In this document: piece by piece, positions 1-8,261 of the stretch | Numbering within the stretch: the first letter of the stretch is position 1 | Layout: every line of letters begins with the position of its first letter | Assembly: GCA_002307295.1 (NCBI GenBank) | Contig: DBTY01000011.1 | Location: 1 to 16,392 of the forward strand | Direction: 5' to 3' | Origin: Ignavibacteriales bacterium UBA1304 | GTDB lineage: Bacteria > Bacteroidota > Ignavibacteria > Ignavibacteriales > Ignavibacteriaceae | DNA length: 16,392 nt | Position numbers and translations under genes: made by a program | Notes under the pieces: model-generated | What the model saw: only the letters and a program-made list of their open reading frames with translations | Database searches by the model: none | Told to the model about the DNA's origin: nothing

Positions 1-394
1 GTGTATTGGTTCTGGCGACACAAATGTGCGGCTTTTAGTTCTTATCTAATAGACCGTCGGAAGTTAGTCCGTTTTTTTCTTCGTTTTGGACGGATGTGAG
101 CAGTGGGGGAAAGGGGAAAAGAGAAGAAAAATTACGCGTTTATTTAGTATTCATATCTATTGCCACTAAGACTAATTCAATACCATAATATTCGATTTCA
201 GCCTCAAATATTAGGCTTCAGTAAGTTATTCGAGTTCTGTCTGTGAAACTGAATATATATTTGTTCAGTAAATATTAGGAATAATAAAAACTGCATTCCA
301 TAGATAAGAAAACGACTAAAGAAACGGTTTCTCATAAAAATGCAAAGATACTTATTCCAGAGATTAAAAAAGTAATAAATACAAAAGGATTAAA
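1..394. other. Gene-free left edge and leader of the efflux operon
   Basis: No convincing gene is seen. Frame 1 is open from the window edge to a TGA at 97-99 (32 codons), which could be the tail of a gene outside the window or chance; its product is not recognised. Positions 100-130 are a purine-rich run. A small hairpin with AGCCT at 200-204 and AGGCT at 213-217 has no T-run, so it is not a clear terminator. An 11-bp dyad, GAAACGGTTTC, lies near 320-332 upstream of the efflux operon and could be an operator, but nothing supports that beyond its position. No clear -35/-10 promoter pair could be assigned. Confidence 0.5.
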
Positions 395-1441
395 ATGAGC
401 ATATACAAAGTAATATTTATGCCAATGTTGTTTGTCATGCTGATATTATCCGCGGGTTGCGGAAATAATTCTGCTGATACGGAATCAAATACGCCGGTTA
501 ATATTCAGGTAGAAAAAGTAGCTAATATGGATGCAGGACAGGTTGTTGCATATAGCGGCACAATAGAAGAATCTGAAACAATACCATTAGCTTTTGCAGT
601 AGCCGGAAGCGTTTCCAGAGTTTTTGTTTCAGAGGGCGCATCTGTAAAAAAGGGGCAGCTTCTTGCAACTCTGGATAATGCCAATTATAAGAACGCATAT
701 GAAATAGAGCTGGCTTCGCAAAAGCAAGCTGAAGACGCATATAAGAGATTATTGCCTATGTATAAAAACGGCAACCTGCCGGAAATTAAAATAATAGAGC
801 GGGAATCCGATTTGCAGAGAATCAAATCGTCAGCGGCAATAGCTAAAAAAAATCTTTATGACTGTAATCTCTATTCGCGTGAAAATGGAGTTGTAAGCAA
901 ACGATTAATCGATCCTGGAATGAGCGCTTCGCCTGCCGCCGTTTCTATAGAGGTGGTTAAGATTGAAAAGGTATTTGCCAGAGTTCCAATACCTGAAAAC
1001 GAAATAGTTTCTATTAAGAAAGGACAAAAAGCGATCATAAAAATTGGGGCTCTTGATAATGCCGGGTTTAGCGGAACAGTTGAAGAAATTGGAGTTTCTG
1101 CAGATCCTCTTGCGCATACTTATAAAATAAAGATCGGAATAATAAATAAAAACTGGCAATTAAAACCGGGAATGATTTGCAGCGTTTCAATTGATAATAT
1201 GAAAAAGACGCAGGGAGTTGTAATTCCAGGCGGCGCTGTTATGGTTGATGAAAAAGGGAAAAATTATGTTTTTGCTTTAGACGCTGCAAGAAAAAAATCG
1301 GTAAAAAAATATGTTACGCCAGGACGGCTGCTTAACAACGGAATAGAAATATTAAATGGATTGAGCCTTGATGACGTAGTAGTAATTAACGGACAGCATA
1401 AGCTAGTCGATGGCGCATCAGTGAATATTATTAATAATTAA
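395..1441 (+). CDS. RND efflux periplasmic adaptor (MFP/HlyD family), lipoprotein
   Basis: This is the adaptor subunit that links an inner-membrane RND pump to an outer-membrane channel. The 348-aa length is normal for the family. Residues 1-21 form a lipoprotein signal ending ILSAG before Cys22, so the mature protein is probably lipid-anchored in the periplasm; serine at -3 makes the lipobox slightly atypical. A biotinyl/lipoyl-like half-motif (VSRVFVSEGASVKKGQLLATL, roughly residues 72-92) opens the family's split lipoyl domain. It is followed by a short alpha-helical hairpin, the returning lipoyl half, a beta-barrel region (about 185-270) and a membrane-proximal domain. The ATG at 395 is preceded by AAAGGA at good spacing. 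It is the first gene of a three-gene operon, with 20 bp to the pump gene. The family call is firm; the substrate cannot be read from the sequence. Confidence 0.92.
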   Translation: MSIYKVIFMPMLFVMLILSAGCGNNSADTESNTPVNIQVEKVANMDAGQVVAYSGTIEESETIPLAFAVAGSVSRVFVSEGASVKKGQLLATLDNANYKNAYEIELASQKQAEDAYKRLLPMYKNGNLPEIKIIERESDLQRIKSSAAIAKKNLYDCNLYSRENGVVSKRLIDPGMSASPAAVSIEVVKIEKVFARVPIPENEIVSIKKGQKAIIKIGALDNAGFSGTVEEIGVSADPLAHTYKIKIGIINKNWQLKPGMICSVSIDNMKKTQGVVIPGGAVMVDEKGKNYVFALDAARKKSVKKYVTPGRLLNNGIEILNGLSLDDVVVINGQHKLVDGASVNIINN

Positions 1442-1461
1442 GGTTAAAAGGAAAAAATCCA

Positions 1462-4400
1462 ATGAAAAATAAATTCACATTAATCGACTTGCTTTTGCGC
1501 TATAAGCAAACGCTTTTTATATTTGCCGGCTTATGTATTCTTACAGGAATTATTGCACTTTTTATAATGCCGCGCGATGAATATCCGGAATTTAAGGTTA
1601 CTCAGGGAATAATAGTCGGCATATATCCTGGCGCATCATCCCATCAGGTAGAAGAACAACTAACTGCAAAAGTTGAAAACTATCTATTTCAATACAAGGC
1701 GGTAAACCGCTCAAAAACTTATTCGGTTTCCAAAGAAAACCTGATGGTTACATATGTTGAGGTTGCCGAAAATGAAAAAAATCCTGAAGAGTTTTGGGCA
1801 AAACTACGGCATGGATTAAACGACCTTAAAGGAGAGCTTCCAGCAGGGGTAACTTCTTTAACGGCAGATAACGATTTTGGAAATACTTCGGTAATATTGC
1901 TTGGCGTTCAGTCAAAAACAAAATCGTACAAAGAACTCGAGAACTATTATGTTAAGCAGCTAGAAAATGACTTAAGAAAGATTCAATCTATTGCCACAGT
2001 AAAACATTTAGGTTTACAGAAAGAACAAATCAGCGTTTATTTTGACGACGCTAAATTAGCTAATTATGGCATAAAGCCGTTGCAGGCTCTTGAAGCTCTT
2101 AAACCGCAAAGTTCTGTAAATTATGCGGGAGAAATAAACGACGGTAAGTTAACGCGTCCAATTCAGATACCTTCGTCTTTTCAAACTGAACAGGATATAG
2201 CTAACCAGATTATTTATTCGGAACCGGGCGGCGCTGTTTTACGCATAAAAGACGTTGCAAAGGTTGTTCGCGAATATGACGATCCGGATTCTTATATTCG
2301 CGTAAATGGAGATAAAAGTATAGTAATAGCGTTAGAAATGAAATCCGGAGAAAATGTAGTTAGTCTGGGCGACGATGTAGAAAAAGCAGTTAATAAATTC
2401 TCAAAAACCCTTCCGCCTGATGTGAAAGTAATTACAGTCTCAGATGTGCCGCATGCAGTTTCAAGATCCATTGCAAATTTCTTGAAAGAGTTTCTAATTT
2501 CAATTGGCGCCGTAATACTAGTAACGCTTCTTCTGCTCCCAGGTAAAGTGGCTCGCATTGCAGCGCTATCAATTCCAACCTCAATTTTTACAGCCATAGG
2601 CATTATGTGGGTCAGCGGAATAGATTTACAAACTGTTTCTTTAGCTGGTTTAATCATTGTGCTTGGAATAACTGTCGACGATGCAATTGTAATTATTGAC
2701 AACTATTTAGAAAAGTTAGATGCAGGAATGACGCCGTATGACGCAGCGACTAAAAGCGTAAAGGAGCTTTTTACGTCAGTGCTCTCCGCAACTATGATTA
2801 TTATCTTTTGCTTTTTACCAATGCCTCTTTTCCTGACTGGTTCGTCGGCAGATTTTGTAAGGTCGCTTCCGCTTACGATTACTTTTGCTCTGCTTGTTTC
2901 GCTGCTGGTTTCCATTACAATAATTCCGGTAATTAATTATAGCCATATAAAGACCGGAATTAAAACGGATAGTTCTAAAAAAAGCCGGAATGCATTCTTA
3001 GATATAATTCAAAAGTATTATGATAAAACATTAGATAAAGTATTTAACCATAAAAAACTTATTGTTATAATCGGTTTGCTTTCATTTATAATTGGGCTTG
3101 TAATCCTTTCTCAAACGCCGCAGCAGGCGTTCCCTAATATCGAGCGGAACCAGTTTGCGGTAGAAGTATATCTTCCGGAAGGAAGCTCGATTGAGCAAAC
3201 TGACAAAGTGATTTGCGACCTTGAAAAAAGACTTCGAAAAGATAACCGGGTAAGCGTTGTAACATCATTTGTTGGAACAAGTTCCCCGCGCTTTAACGCC
3301 TTGTATGCCCCAAATTTTCCGGCAAAAAACTATGGACAATTGGTAGTTCTGACGGAATCTAATGAAGCGGCTATAGAAGTATTGGATGAGTATGGCAAAA
3401 AGATGAAAGGCTTTTATCCGCAAGCCAATATTAAGTGGAAACAATTGGCTATTTCAGATAAAAAATCGCCTATCGAAATTAGAATTTCCGGAGATAGTAT
3501 TGAAGCGATTAAAAATGTTGCGGATAAAGTTTCTAATTATGTTCGCCATACCGAAGGAACTGAATTTGTACGGACTGATTATGGTGAACCGCTGCAAACA
3601 GCTAACCTGATTGTTAAGAAAGACGAAGCTGCAAGGCTCGGTTATTCTAATGCTATTCTTGGCTATTCGCTGGCTATAGGCACGACAGGTTATCCAGTCT
3701 CTACTGTTTGGGAAGGCGATTATCCGGTTGATGTTAAGTTGAAAATAGATAAAAAAACAAAATCCAGTCCTGATGATATTTTGAATCAGTATGTCACGTC
3801 GCCAGTTCTATCTTCATCAGTTCCTGTTCGCGATCTTGTAGAGCTTCGCCCAGGATGGACAGAAGGACAAATTGTCCGCCGAAACGGCGTTCGTACTATA
3901 ACAGTTCAGGCCGAAGTAGGACGAGGAGTTTTATCTACTGCCGCATTCGATAAAACTAAACCTCTTGTTGATAATATGAAACTTCCGGAAGGCGTTTCAA
4001 TTGAATATGGCGGCGATTATTCTGACAGCGAAGAAAACCTTACGCCATTTTATTATTCCCTTATAGTGAGCGTTACAATTATTTTCTTGATACTAATGAT
4101 ACAGTTTAAGAAGGTTAAAACAGCGCTGATCATCATGGTAACGCTTCCACTAACTGTTTTTGGAGCGGCATTTGGCATATTCATTACAGGATACCCATTT
4201 GGAGTAACTGCTTTTATCGGGTTAATTGGCGTAATGGGAATAGTTGTTAGAAATGGAGTGATTTATATTTCCTATGCAAATGAGCTTCAAAATGATAAAG
4301 GATTTACCGTAGAACAAGCTGCAATTGCGGCAGGCAAAAGAAGAATGCGTCCCATATTTCTTACTTCGGCTGCTGCTGCGGTCGGCGTAATTCCAATGGT

Positions 4401-4554
4401 GGTAAGCGGCTCTTTGTTATGGGGACCGTTAGGCACAGTGATTTGTTTTGGATTACTATTTGCGTTAGTGCTTTCGCTGCTTGTCCTTCCGGTAATATAT
4501 TACATCCTTCAACGAAAAGGATCAAATAAAATAGAAATAGGTAAGATGTTATGA
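1462..4554 (+). CDS. RND efflux transporter permease (AcrB-like)
   Basis: This is the proton-driven inner-membrane pump of the tripartite system, 1030 aa against about 1050 for AcrB. The RND layout is visible: TM1 near residues 14-34, a large periplasmic loop, a TM cluster from about 345 to 500, a second single TM near 530-550 followed by the second periplasmic loop, and a C-terminal TM cluster from about 865. The TM4 motif GITVDDAIVIIDN carries the two proton-relay aspartates at D406 and D407 (AcrB D407/D408). In TM10 the relay lysine of AcrB (K940) is Arg930 here, in GIVVRNGV. The downstream RRMRPIFLTS segment (R961, R963, T968) is kept. A functional pump is therefore expected, but of a subclass different from classical AcrB. 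The ATG has AAAAGGA upstream. The stop overlaps the next start (ATGA, 4551-4554), implying translational coupling. Substrate is unknown: drugs, lipids or siderophores are all possible. Confidence 0.95.
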   Translation: MKNKFTLIDLLLRYKQTLFIFAGLCILTGIIALFIMPRDEYPEFKVTQGIIVGIYPGASSHQVEEQLTAKVENYLFQYKAVNRSKTYSVSKENLMVTYVEVAENEKNPEEFWAKLRHGLNDLKGELPAGVTSLTADNDFGNTSVILLGVQSKTKSYKELENYYVKQLENDLRKIQSIATVKHLGLQKEQISVYFDDAKLANYGIKPLQALEALKPQSSVNYAGEINDGKLTRPIQIPSSFQTEQDIANQIIYSEPGGAVLRIKDVAKVVREYDDPDSYIRVNGDKSIVIALEMKSGENVVSLGDDVEKAVNKFSKTLPPDVKVITVSDVPHAVSRSIANFLKEFLISIGAVILVTLLLLPGKVARIAALSIPTSIFTAIGIMWVSGIDLQTVSLAGLIIVLGITVDDAIVIIDNYLEKLDAGMTPYDAATKSVKELFTSVLSATMIIIFCFLPMPLFLTGSSADFVRSLPLTITFALLVSLLVSITIIPVINYSHIKTGIKTDSSKKSRNAFLDIIQKYYDKTLDKVFNHKKLIVIIGLLSFIIGLVILSQTPQQAFPNIERNQFAVEVYLPEGSSIEQTDKVICDLEKRLRKDNRVSVVTSFVGTSSPRFNALYAPNFPAKNYGQLVVLTESNEAAIEVLDEYGKKMKGFYPQANIKWKQLAISDKKSPIEIRISGDSIEAIKNVADKVSNYVRHTEGTEFVRTDYGEPLQTANLIVKKDEAARLGYSNAILGYSLAIGTTGYPVSTVWEGDYPVDVKLKIDKKTKSSPDDILNQYVTSPVLSSSVPVRDLVELRPGWTEGQIVRRNGVRTITVQAEVGRGVLSTAAFDKTKPLVDNMKLPEGVSIEYGGDYSDSEENLTPFYYSLIVSVTIIFLILMIQFKKVKTALIIMVTLPLTVFGAAFGIFITGYPFGVTAFIGLIGVMGIVVRNGVIYISYANELQNDKGFTVEQAAIAAGKRRMRPIFLTSAAAAVGVIPMVVSGSLLWGPLGTVICFGLLFALVLSLLVLPVIYYILQRKGSNKIEIGKML

Positions 4555-5897
4555 AAATGAAAATTGTTTTTTTACAGATAATTATGGCTTTGTGTTTTGG
4601 ACGAATTTATGCGCAACATTCATTAACATTGGATGAAAGCAAAGAACTTGCTTTGAAAAATAATTCGGAAAGTAAAAACAGCGAACTTAAAATAGAGGCT
4701 GCTCATCAGCAAAAAGAATCTGCGTTTACAAAGTATTTCCCTACTGTAAGCGCTTCAGGATTTGGCTTTAGCTCTAATAGAAGTCTCTTGGAACTTACTA
4801 ACGCTGGAGGAAACTTGCCTGTGTATGACGGAAACCCTGCAAATTTACAGTCTGCAACTCAATATGCTTATATGCCCAGCTCCACTGCAAAAATGTTACA
4901 GAAAGGCATAACAGGTTCTATTGATGTTGTGCAAACATTGTATGCGGGAGGAAGAATTGAAAACAGCAATAACCTTGCCTCGTTAGATGAAGAAGTTCAT
5001 AAATCACAAAATTCTGTTATACGGAACGGTATTATTTTAAATACGGAAACTCAATATTGGCAGACTGTAACGCTTTGGGAAAAGTATAAGACAATTCAAA
5101 AGTATGAAACCTTTTTGCGTAATCTTTTATTGCAGGTTAAAGACGCGTTTAATTCAGGCGCGGCTATGCATAACGATGTATTGAAAGTACAATTAAAATT
5201 GAGCGAAGTTCTTCTGAATAAATCAAAATTGGAAAATGGAATTAAACTTTCCTCTATGTCTTTTTGCCAGTATATAGGCATGCCGTACGATTCTTTGCTT
5301 GTTTTAAGCGGCGAGCTAAAGATAACCGATTTACCTTTAAGCTATCATGTAGATCATCGTGAAGCTTTGGAGAAAAGGAGCGAATATCATCTTCTTGAGA
5401 AATCTGTTAAAGCTGAAGAACTACAAACTAAATTGAAGTTTGGGGAATTTCTTCCGGAAGTAAGCGTGGGCTTAAGCGGCTCATATACCAAAATAGACGA
5501 TAACAAAGGCAACGCGGACGGAATTATATACGGAGCTGTTTCTATTCCAATTTCTAATTGGTGGGGCGGCTCGCATGAATTGCATGGAAGAAGTATAGAA
5601 GAAGAAATTGCCAGAAACAATTTTAAGAATAACTCTGAATTGCTTATTCTGCAAATGGAAAAAGCATGGCAGGATTTGTCTGATTCATACAAACAATATT
5701 TATTGAGCGAAGAATCCAAAATGCAGGCGGAAGATAATTTAAAAGTAAATGAAGACAGTTATAAAAATGGACTAACTGCGCTTTCAGATTTATTAGAGGC
5801 GCAAGCCGCATTGCAGCAAACCTGCGATCAGTTAACTGACGCTAAAGCAAATTACACTATTAAGAAAACTACATATCTACAAGTTACTGGCAGATAA
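4551..5897 (+). CDS. TolC-family outer-membrane efflux channel
   Basis: This is the outer-membrane factor that completes the tripartite efflux complex. It has 448 aa with an N-terminal signal peptide (about residues 1-21, ending GRIYAQ). The mature protein starts with SLTLDESKELALKNNSE, the usual beginning of the first OEP repeat. A second repeat starts around residue 265 (HREALEKRSEYHLLEKSVKAEE). The C-terminal helix pattern ending GLTALSDLLEAQAALQQ is characteristic of TolC-like proteins. The region between contains long amphipathic helices and Gly/Asn-rich strand segments, such as SVGLSGSY and VSIPISNWWGG. Its start codon overlaps the stop of the pump gene by 4 bp, so the three genes are almost certainly co-expressed. 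No convincing terminator follows it. Confidence 0.93.
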   Translation: MKMKIVFLQIIMALCFGRIYAQHSLTLDESKELALKNNSESKNSELKIEAAHQQKESAFTKYFPTVSASGFGFSSNRSLLELTNAGGNLPVYDGNPANLQSATQYAYMPSSTAKMLQKGITGSIDVVQTLYAGGRIENSNNLASLDEEVHKSQNSVIRNGIILNTETQYWQTVTLWEKYKTIQKYETFLRNLLLQVKDAFNSGAAMHNDVLKVQLKLSEVLLNKSKLENGIKLSSMSFCQYIGMPYDSLLVLSGELKITDLPLSYHVDHREALEKRSEYHLLEKSVKAEELQTKLKFGEFLPEVSVGLSGSYTKIDDNKGNADGIIYGAVSIPISNWWGGSHELHGRSIEEEIARNNFKNNSELLILQMEKAWQDLSDSYKQYLLSEESKMQAEDNLKVNEDSYKNGLTALSDLLEAQAALQQTCDQLTDAKANYTIKKTTYLQVTGR

Positions 5898-6260
5898 CCG
5901 GTTTGTATTGTCAAAAGGATTAATTATGAAGTTTAGATTTTTAGCGCAGTTGTACAGTATAATTTCAAGTTTTTATCTAAAATTTAATAATAAGAAAAGA
6001 TCAAATTAAAATTATTTCAACTTAAATCTGGCTGTCATTTTTAATAGACGCCTACTGCACAGGCGGAATATGAAATTTAGATTTATAATTCATGCTAAAG
6101 AGGGAATCTGTTTCTCTAATAATTAAATCTTGCAAAATTTCACAAGTAAAATTATTAAGATAATTTGCGCTGAAATAACTAAATTATCACAATGCTTTTA
6201 TTTGACGCAGCATCGCATATAAATAAATGAGAAGTATTTTATTATACATGCTTTTTATAA
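5898..6260. other. Intergenic region between efflux operon and sensor kinase
   Basis: This 363-bp A+T-rich stretch has no established gene. It contains the possible mini-ORF listed separately, a second shorter ATG-AAA-TTT-AGA-TTT reading frame at 6070-6126 (18 codons), and a small hairpin CGCCT(6049-6053)/AGGCG(6061-6065) with a 7-nt loop and no following T-run. Any promoter for the sensor-kinase gene should lie here, but I could not pick one with confidence. Confidence 0.4.
5926..6009 (+). CDS. Possible 27-aa mini-protein (unrecognised)
   Basis: A short frame starts MKFRFLAQLYSI and ends in the basic tail NNKKRSN. It has a well-placed AAAAGGA ribosome-binding site (5913-5919) of the same type as the efflux genes, and begins 28 bp after the channel gene. 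The hydrophobic N-terminal half with a basic end could be a small membrane-associated peptide, or the decayed start of a lost secreted protein. A related start, MKFRFI, occurs 144 bp later at 6070. No family is recognised. Translation is unproven and chance is a real alternative. Confidence 0.25.
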   Translation: MKFRFLAQLYSIISSFYLKFNNKKRSN

Positions 6261-7334
6261 ATGGGAAAAATGATGAAAATAAAACTGGAGCCAAAAGAAA
6301 AGAAAGAGCTATTATTGCGATTAGTGCTGGTTTCACTGTATTCATTAGGAGTTTTATACTTTCTGCAGACGCTTGTAAAGCCGCTGGAAAATCCAAATGA
6401 TACGCCATCTATGGATCAGTGGACTCTGGGCGCGTTATACATAGTTTGTTTTAATATAGGGAGCGAAGGGAATTTGTTTTTTGACAGATTCCTGAATAAA
6501 AGAACGCCATGGTTTATATATGGAAAAAAACGGCTTACTATACAATTAACTTTAACATTCTTATGGACGGCTGTTATTACTGCCGTTCCTTTTACAATAC
6601 GATTAGTGTTTTTTGAGAGAAATTTTATAGACGCTTCCTTTTCCGCTTATGCAGTTCTCACTTTCTTTTTTGCCGTATTGCTTTTAATGATGTATGACAT
6701 GTGGTATGCGACAATTAATTTTTTCGTAAACTGGAAGGCGTCGCTTCTTGAAGTTGAACGGTTGAAACAGGAAAAACTGAAAACCGAATACAAGCTTTTG
6801 CAGGATCAGTTAAATCCTCATTTCCTCTTCAACAGTTTTAACGTATTGATTTCAGAAATAGCGCATGATCCTCAAACGGCTATTGCTTTCACGCGTAAAC
6901 TTTCTCAGGTTTACAGATATGTTTTACAAAGCAAAAATAACGATTTAGTAAGGTTAGAGGATGAACTTGAATTTATTAACTCATTTGTTTATTTACACAG
7001 AATGCGCGTAGGGGAGGCTTTACAGTTTGAATGTAACATAGATGAAAAATCAAAAGAAAAATATTTGCCGCCGCTTACAATTCAGATATTAATAGAAAAT
7101 GCAATTAAGCATAATATTTTAACGCAGGAAAGACAGTTGAATATACGAATTGAAAATGCGTTGCAATCGCAGATTAGAGTTGTAAATAATCTGCAGCTTA
7201 AAGAAGCAATTGATTCAACCCAGACGGGTTTGTCTAATATTAAGGATCGGTATTCGCTTCTTGGCTCTGAAAATATTATTATTGAACAAAATGAAAACGA
7301 GTTCTCTGTAACAATACCATTGTTAGAGAAATAA
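6261..7334 (+). CDS. LytS/YehU-type sensor histidine kinase
   Basis: This is a membrane sensor kinase expected to phosphorylate the response regulator encoded next to it. It has 357 aa. Four hydrophobic membrane segments occupy about residues 18-37, 54-75, 92-118 and 129-158. A short coiled linker (LLEVERLKQEKLKTEYKLL) leads into the His_kinase domain, with phosphoacceptor His187 in the signature QLNPHFLFNSFNVL. The ATPase N-box is LIENAIKHNI, with N280 and H284, and the G-box GLSNIKDRYSLL is near the C-terminus. The family is the 'histidine kinase/HSP90-like ATPase, LytS' group rather than classical HisKA kinases. The start at 6261 is not well fixed: ATG at 6270 or 6273 is in frame and equally plausible. 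There is no separate extracellular sensor domain, so the stimulus is probably sensed in the membrane. Confidence 0.9.
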   Translation: MGKMMKIKLEPKEKKELLLRLVLVSLYSLGVLYFLQTLVKPLENPNDTPSMDQWTLGALYIVCFNIGSEGNLFFDRFLNKRTPWFIYGKKRLTIQLTLTFLWTAVITAVPFTIRLVFFERNFIDASFSAYAVLTFFFAVLLLMMYDMWYATINFFVNWKASLLEVERLKQEKLKTEYKLLQDQLNPHFLFNSFNVLISEIAHDPQTAIAFTRKLSQVYRYVLQSKNNDLVRLEDELEFINSFVYLHRMRVGEALQFECNIDEKSKEKYLPPLTIQILIENAIKHNILTQERQLNIRIENALQSQIRVVNNLQLKEAIDSTQTGLSNIKDRYSLLGSENIIIEQNENEFSVTIPLLEK

Positions 7335-7345
7335 GGAATAGCTTT

Positions 7346-8116
7346 ATGAAAGTGCTTATAATTGAAGACGAATTGCCTGCGCAAAGAATGTTGAAAGATA
7401 TGCTTTTAGAGCTTGATAGCGACATAGAAATTATTGAATGTCTCGGAAGCGTAGACGCGGCTGTCTCATGGTTTAAAAATAATAAACATCCGGATATTGT
7501 TTTGATGGATATTCAGCTTTCCGATGGTATTAGTTTTAATATAATGAAAGAAGTAAAAATTGAAAGCATGCTGATATTCACCACGGCGTTTGACGATTAC
7601 GCTATACAGGCGTTTAAGGTTAATAGCATAGATTACATTCTGAAGCCGTTTGATATTGAAGATTTGAGGAGAGCATTTGAAAAATACGAAAATTACAGCC
7701 GTAAGTTTCTTAAGGAAAAAAACGACGATATAAATTATGATGAAATTTTAGATGCGATCAAAAATTCGCAGACAGGATATAGAGCAAGATTTTTAGTCCA
7801 TTCAGGCGAAAGCTTTTATAAGCTTCCTGTAACGGAGATAGCTTATTTTTATAGCGCTAACAAAATTACATTTGCAGTGACATTTGAAGCGCGCGAAATA
7901 CAAATTGAGTTTTCTCTTGAGAAACTACAGGGGCAATTAGACCCTGCAAAGTATTTCAAAATCAATCGGCAGTATATTGTGAATATTGACGCCATTCAAA
8001 AAATACATACTTCTTTTGAAGGCAGATTAGTAATAGAGACAAAACCTAAACACAAAGAAAAAATAATTATCGGCAAAGATAAAGCCGCGGAGTTCAAGCG
8101 TTGGCTTGATGCATAA
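7346..8116 (+). CDS. LytTR-family response regulator
   Basis: This is a DNA-binding regulator, the partner of the LytS-like kinase 11 bp upstream. It has 256 aa. The N-terminal receiver domain (about residues 1-120) has the acidic pair E7/D8, the phosphoacceptor Asp55 in IVLMDIQ, the TTAFDDYA segment and the conserved Lys of YILKPFD. The C-terminal LytTR DNA-binding domain (about 150-255) shows the family hallmarks: FLVHSGESFYKLPVTEIAYF, the KYFKINRQYIVNIDAI core and a basic end. The ribosome-binding site is AAGGAATAGC before the ATG. LytTR regulators usually bind paired direct repeats upstream of envelope or efflux genes. The adjacent RND operon is the obvious candidate target, but I found no clear repeat pair that proves it. 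Confidence 0.93.
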   Translation: MKVLIIEDELPAQRMLKDMLLELDSDIEIIECLGSVDAAVSWFKNNKHPDIVLMDIQLSDGISFNIMKEVKIESMLIFTTAFDDYAIQAFKVNSIDYILKPFDIEDLRRAFEKYENYSRKFLKEKNDDINYDEILDAIKNSQTGYRARFLVHSGESFYKLPVTEIAYFYSANKITFAVTFEAREIQIEFSLEKLQGQLDPAKYFKINRQYIVNIDAIQKIHTSFEGRLVIETKPKHKEKIIIGKDKAAEFKRWLDA

Positions 8117-8196
8117 AATTTCTGGAGATCTTTATATAGGGCGGGGGGAGTAAATTTTAATTGCAGAGCCCTAAACAAAAATATTTATAATAAAAA

Positions 8197-8211
8197 TCCG
8201 CCTTCGGCGGA
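8197..8211 (-). terminator. Rho-independent terminator of the Nramp-like gene
   Basis: A 6-bp GC-rich hairpin TCCGCC/GGCGGA with a 3-nt loop; on the minus strand it is followed by TTTTTATTATAAA. It lies 50 bp past the stop of the Nramp-related gene. A hairpin with the same stem follows the second tRNA copy at 14556-14570. Confidence 0.75.
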
Positions 8212-8244
8212 CTGTAAACATTTAATTTACAGTCTTTTATTTTC
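8210..8244 (+). terminator. Rho-independent terminator of the sensor/regulator operon
   Basis: A 9-bp stem, GACTGTAAA (8210-8218) with TTTACAGTC (8226-8234), has a 7-nt loop and is followed by TTTTATTTT. It is placed to stop + strand transcription from the LytTR gene. It shares two bases with the minus-strand terminator, forming a compact bidirectional unit between converging operons. Confidence 0.75.
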
Positions 8245-8261
8245 GTGTGGTCGCGATTTGC

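Noticed and set aside
2292..2915. Minus-strand frames inside the RND pump gene
   Set aside because: Antisense shadows of the long, well-supported pump gene.
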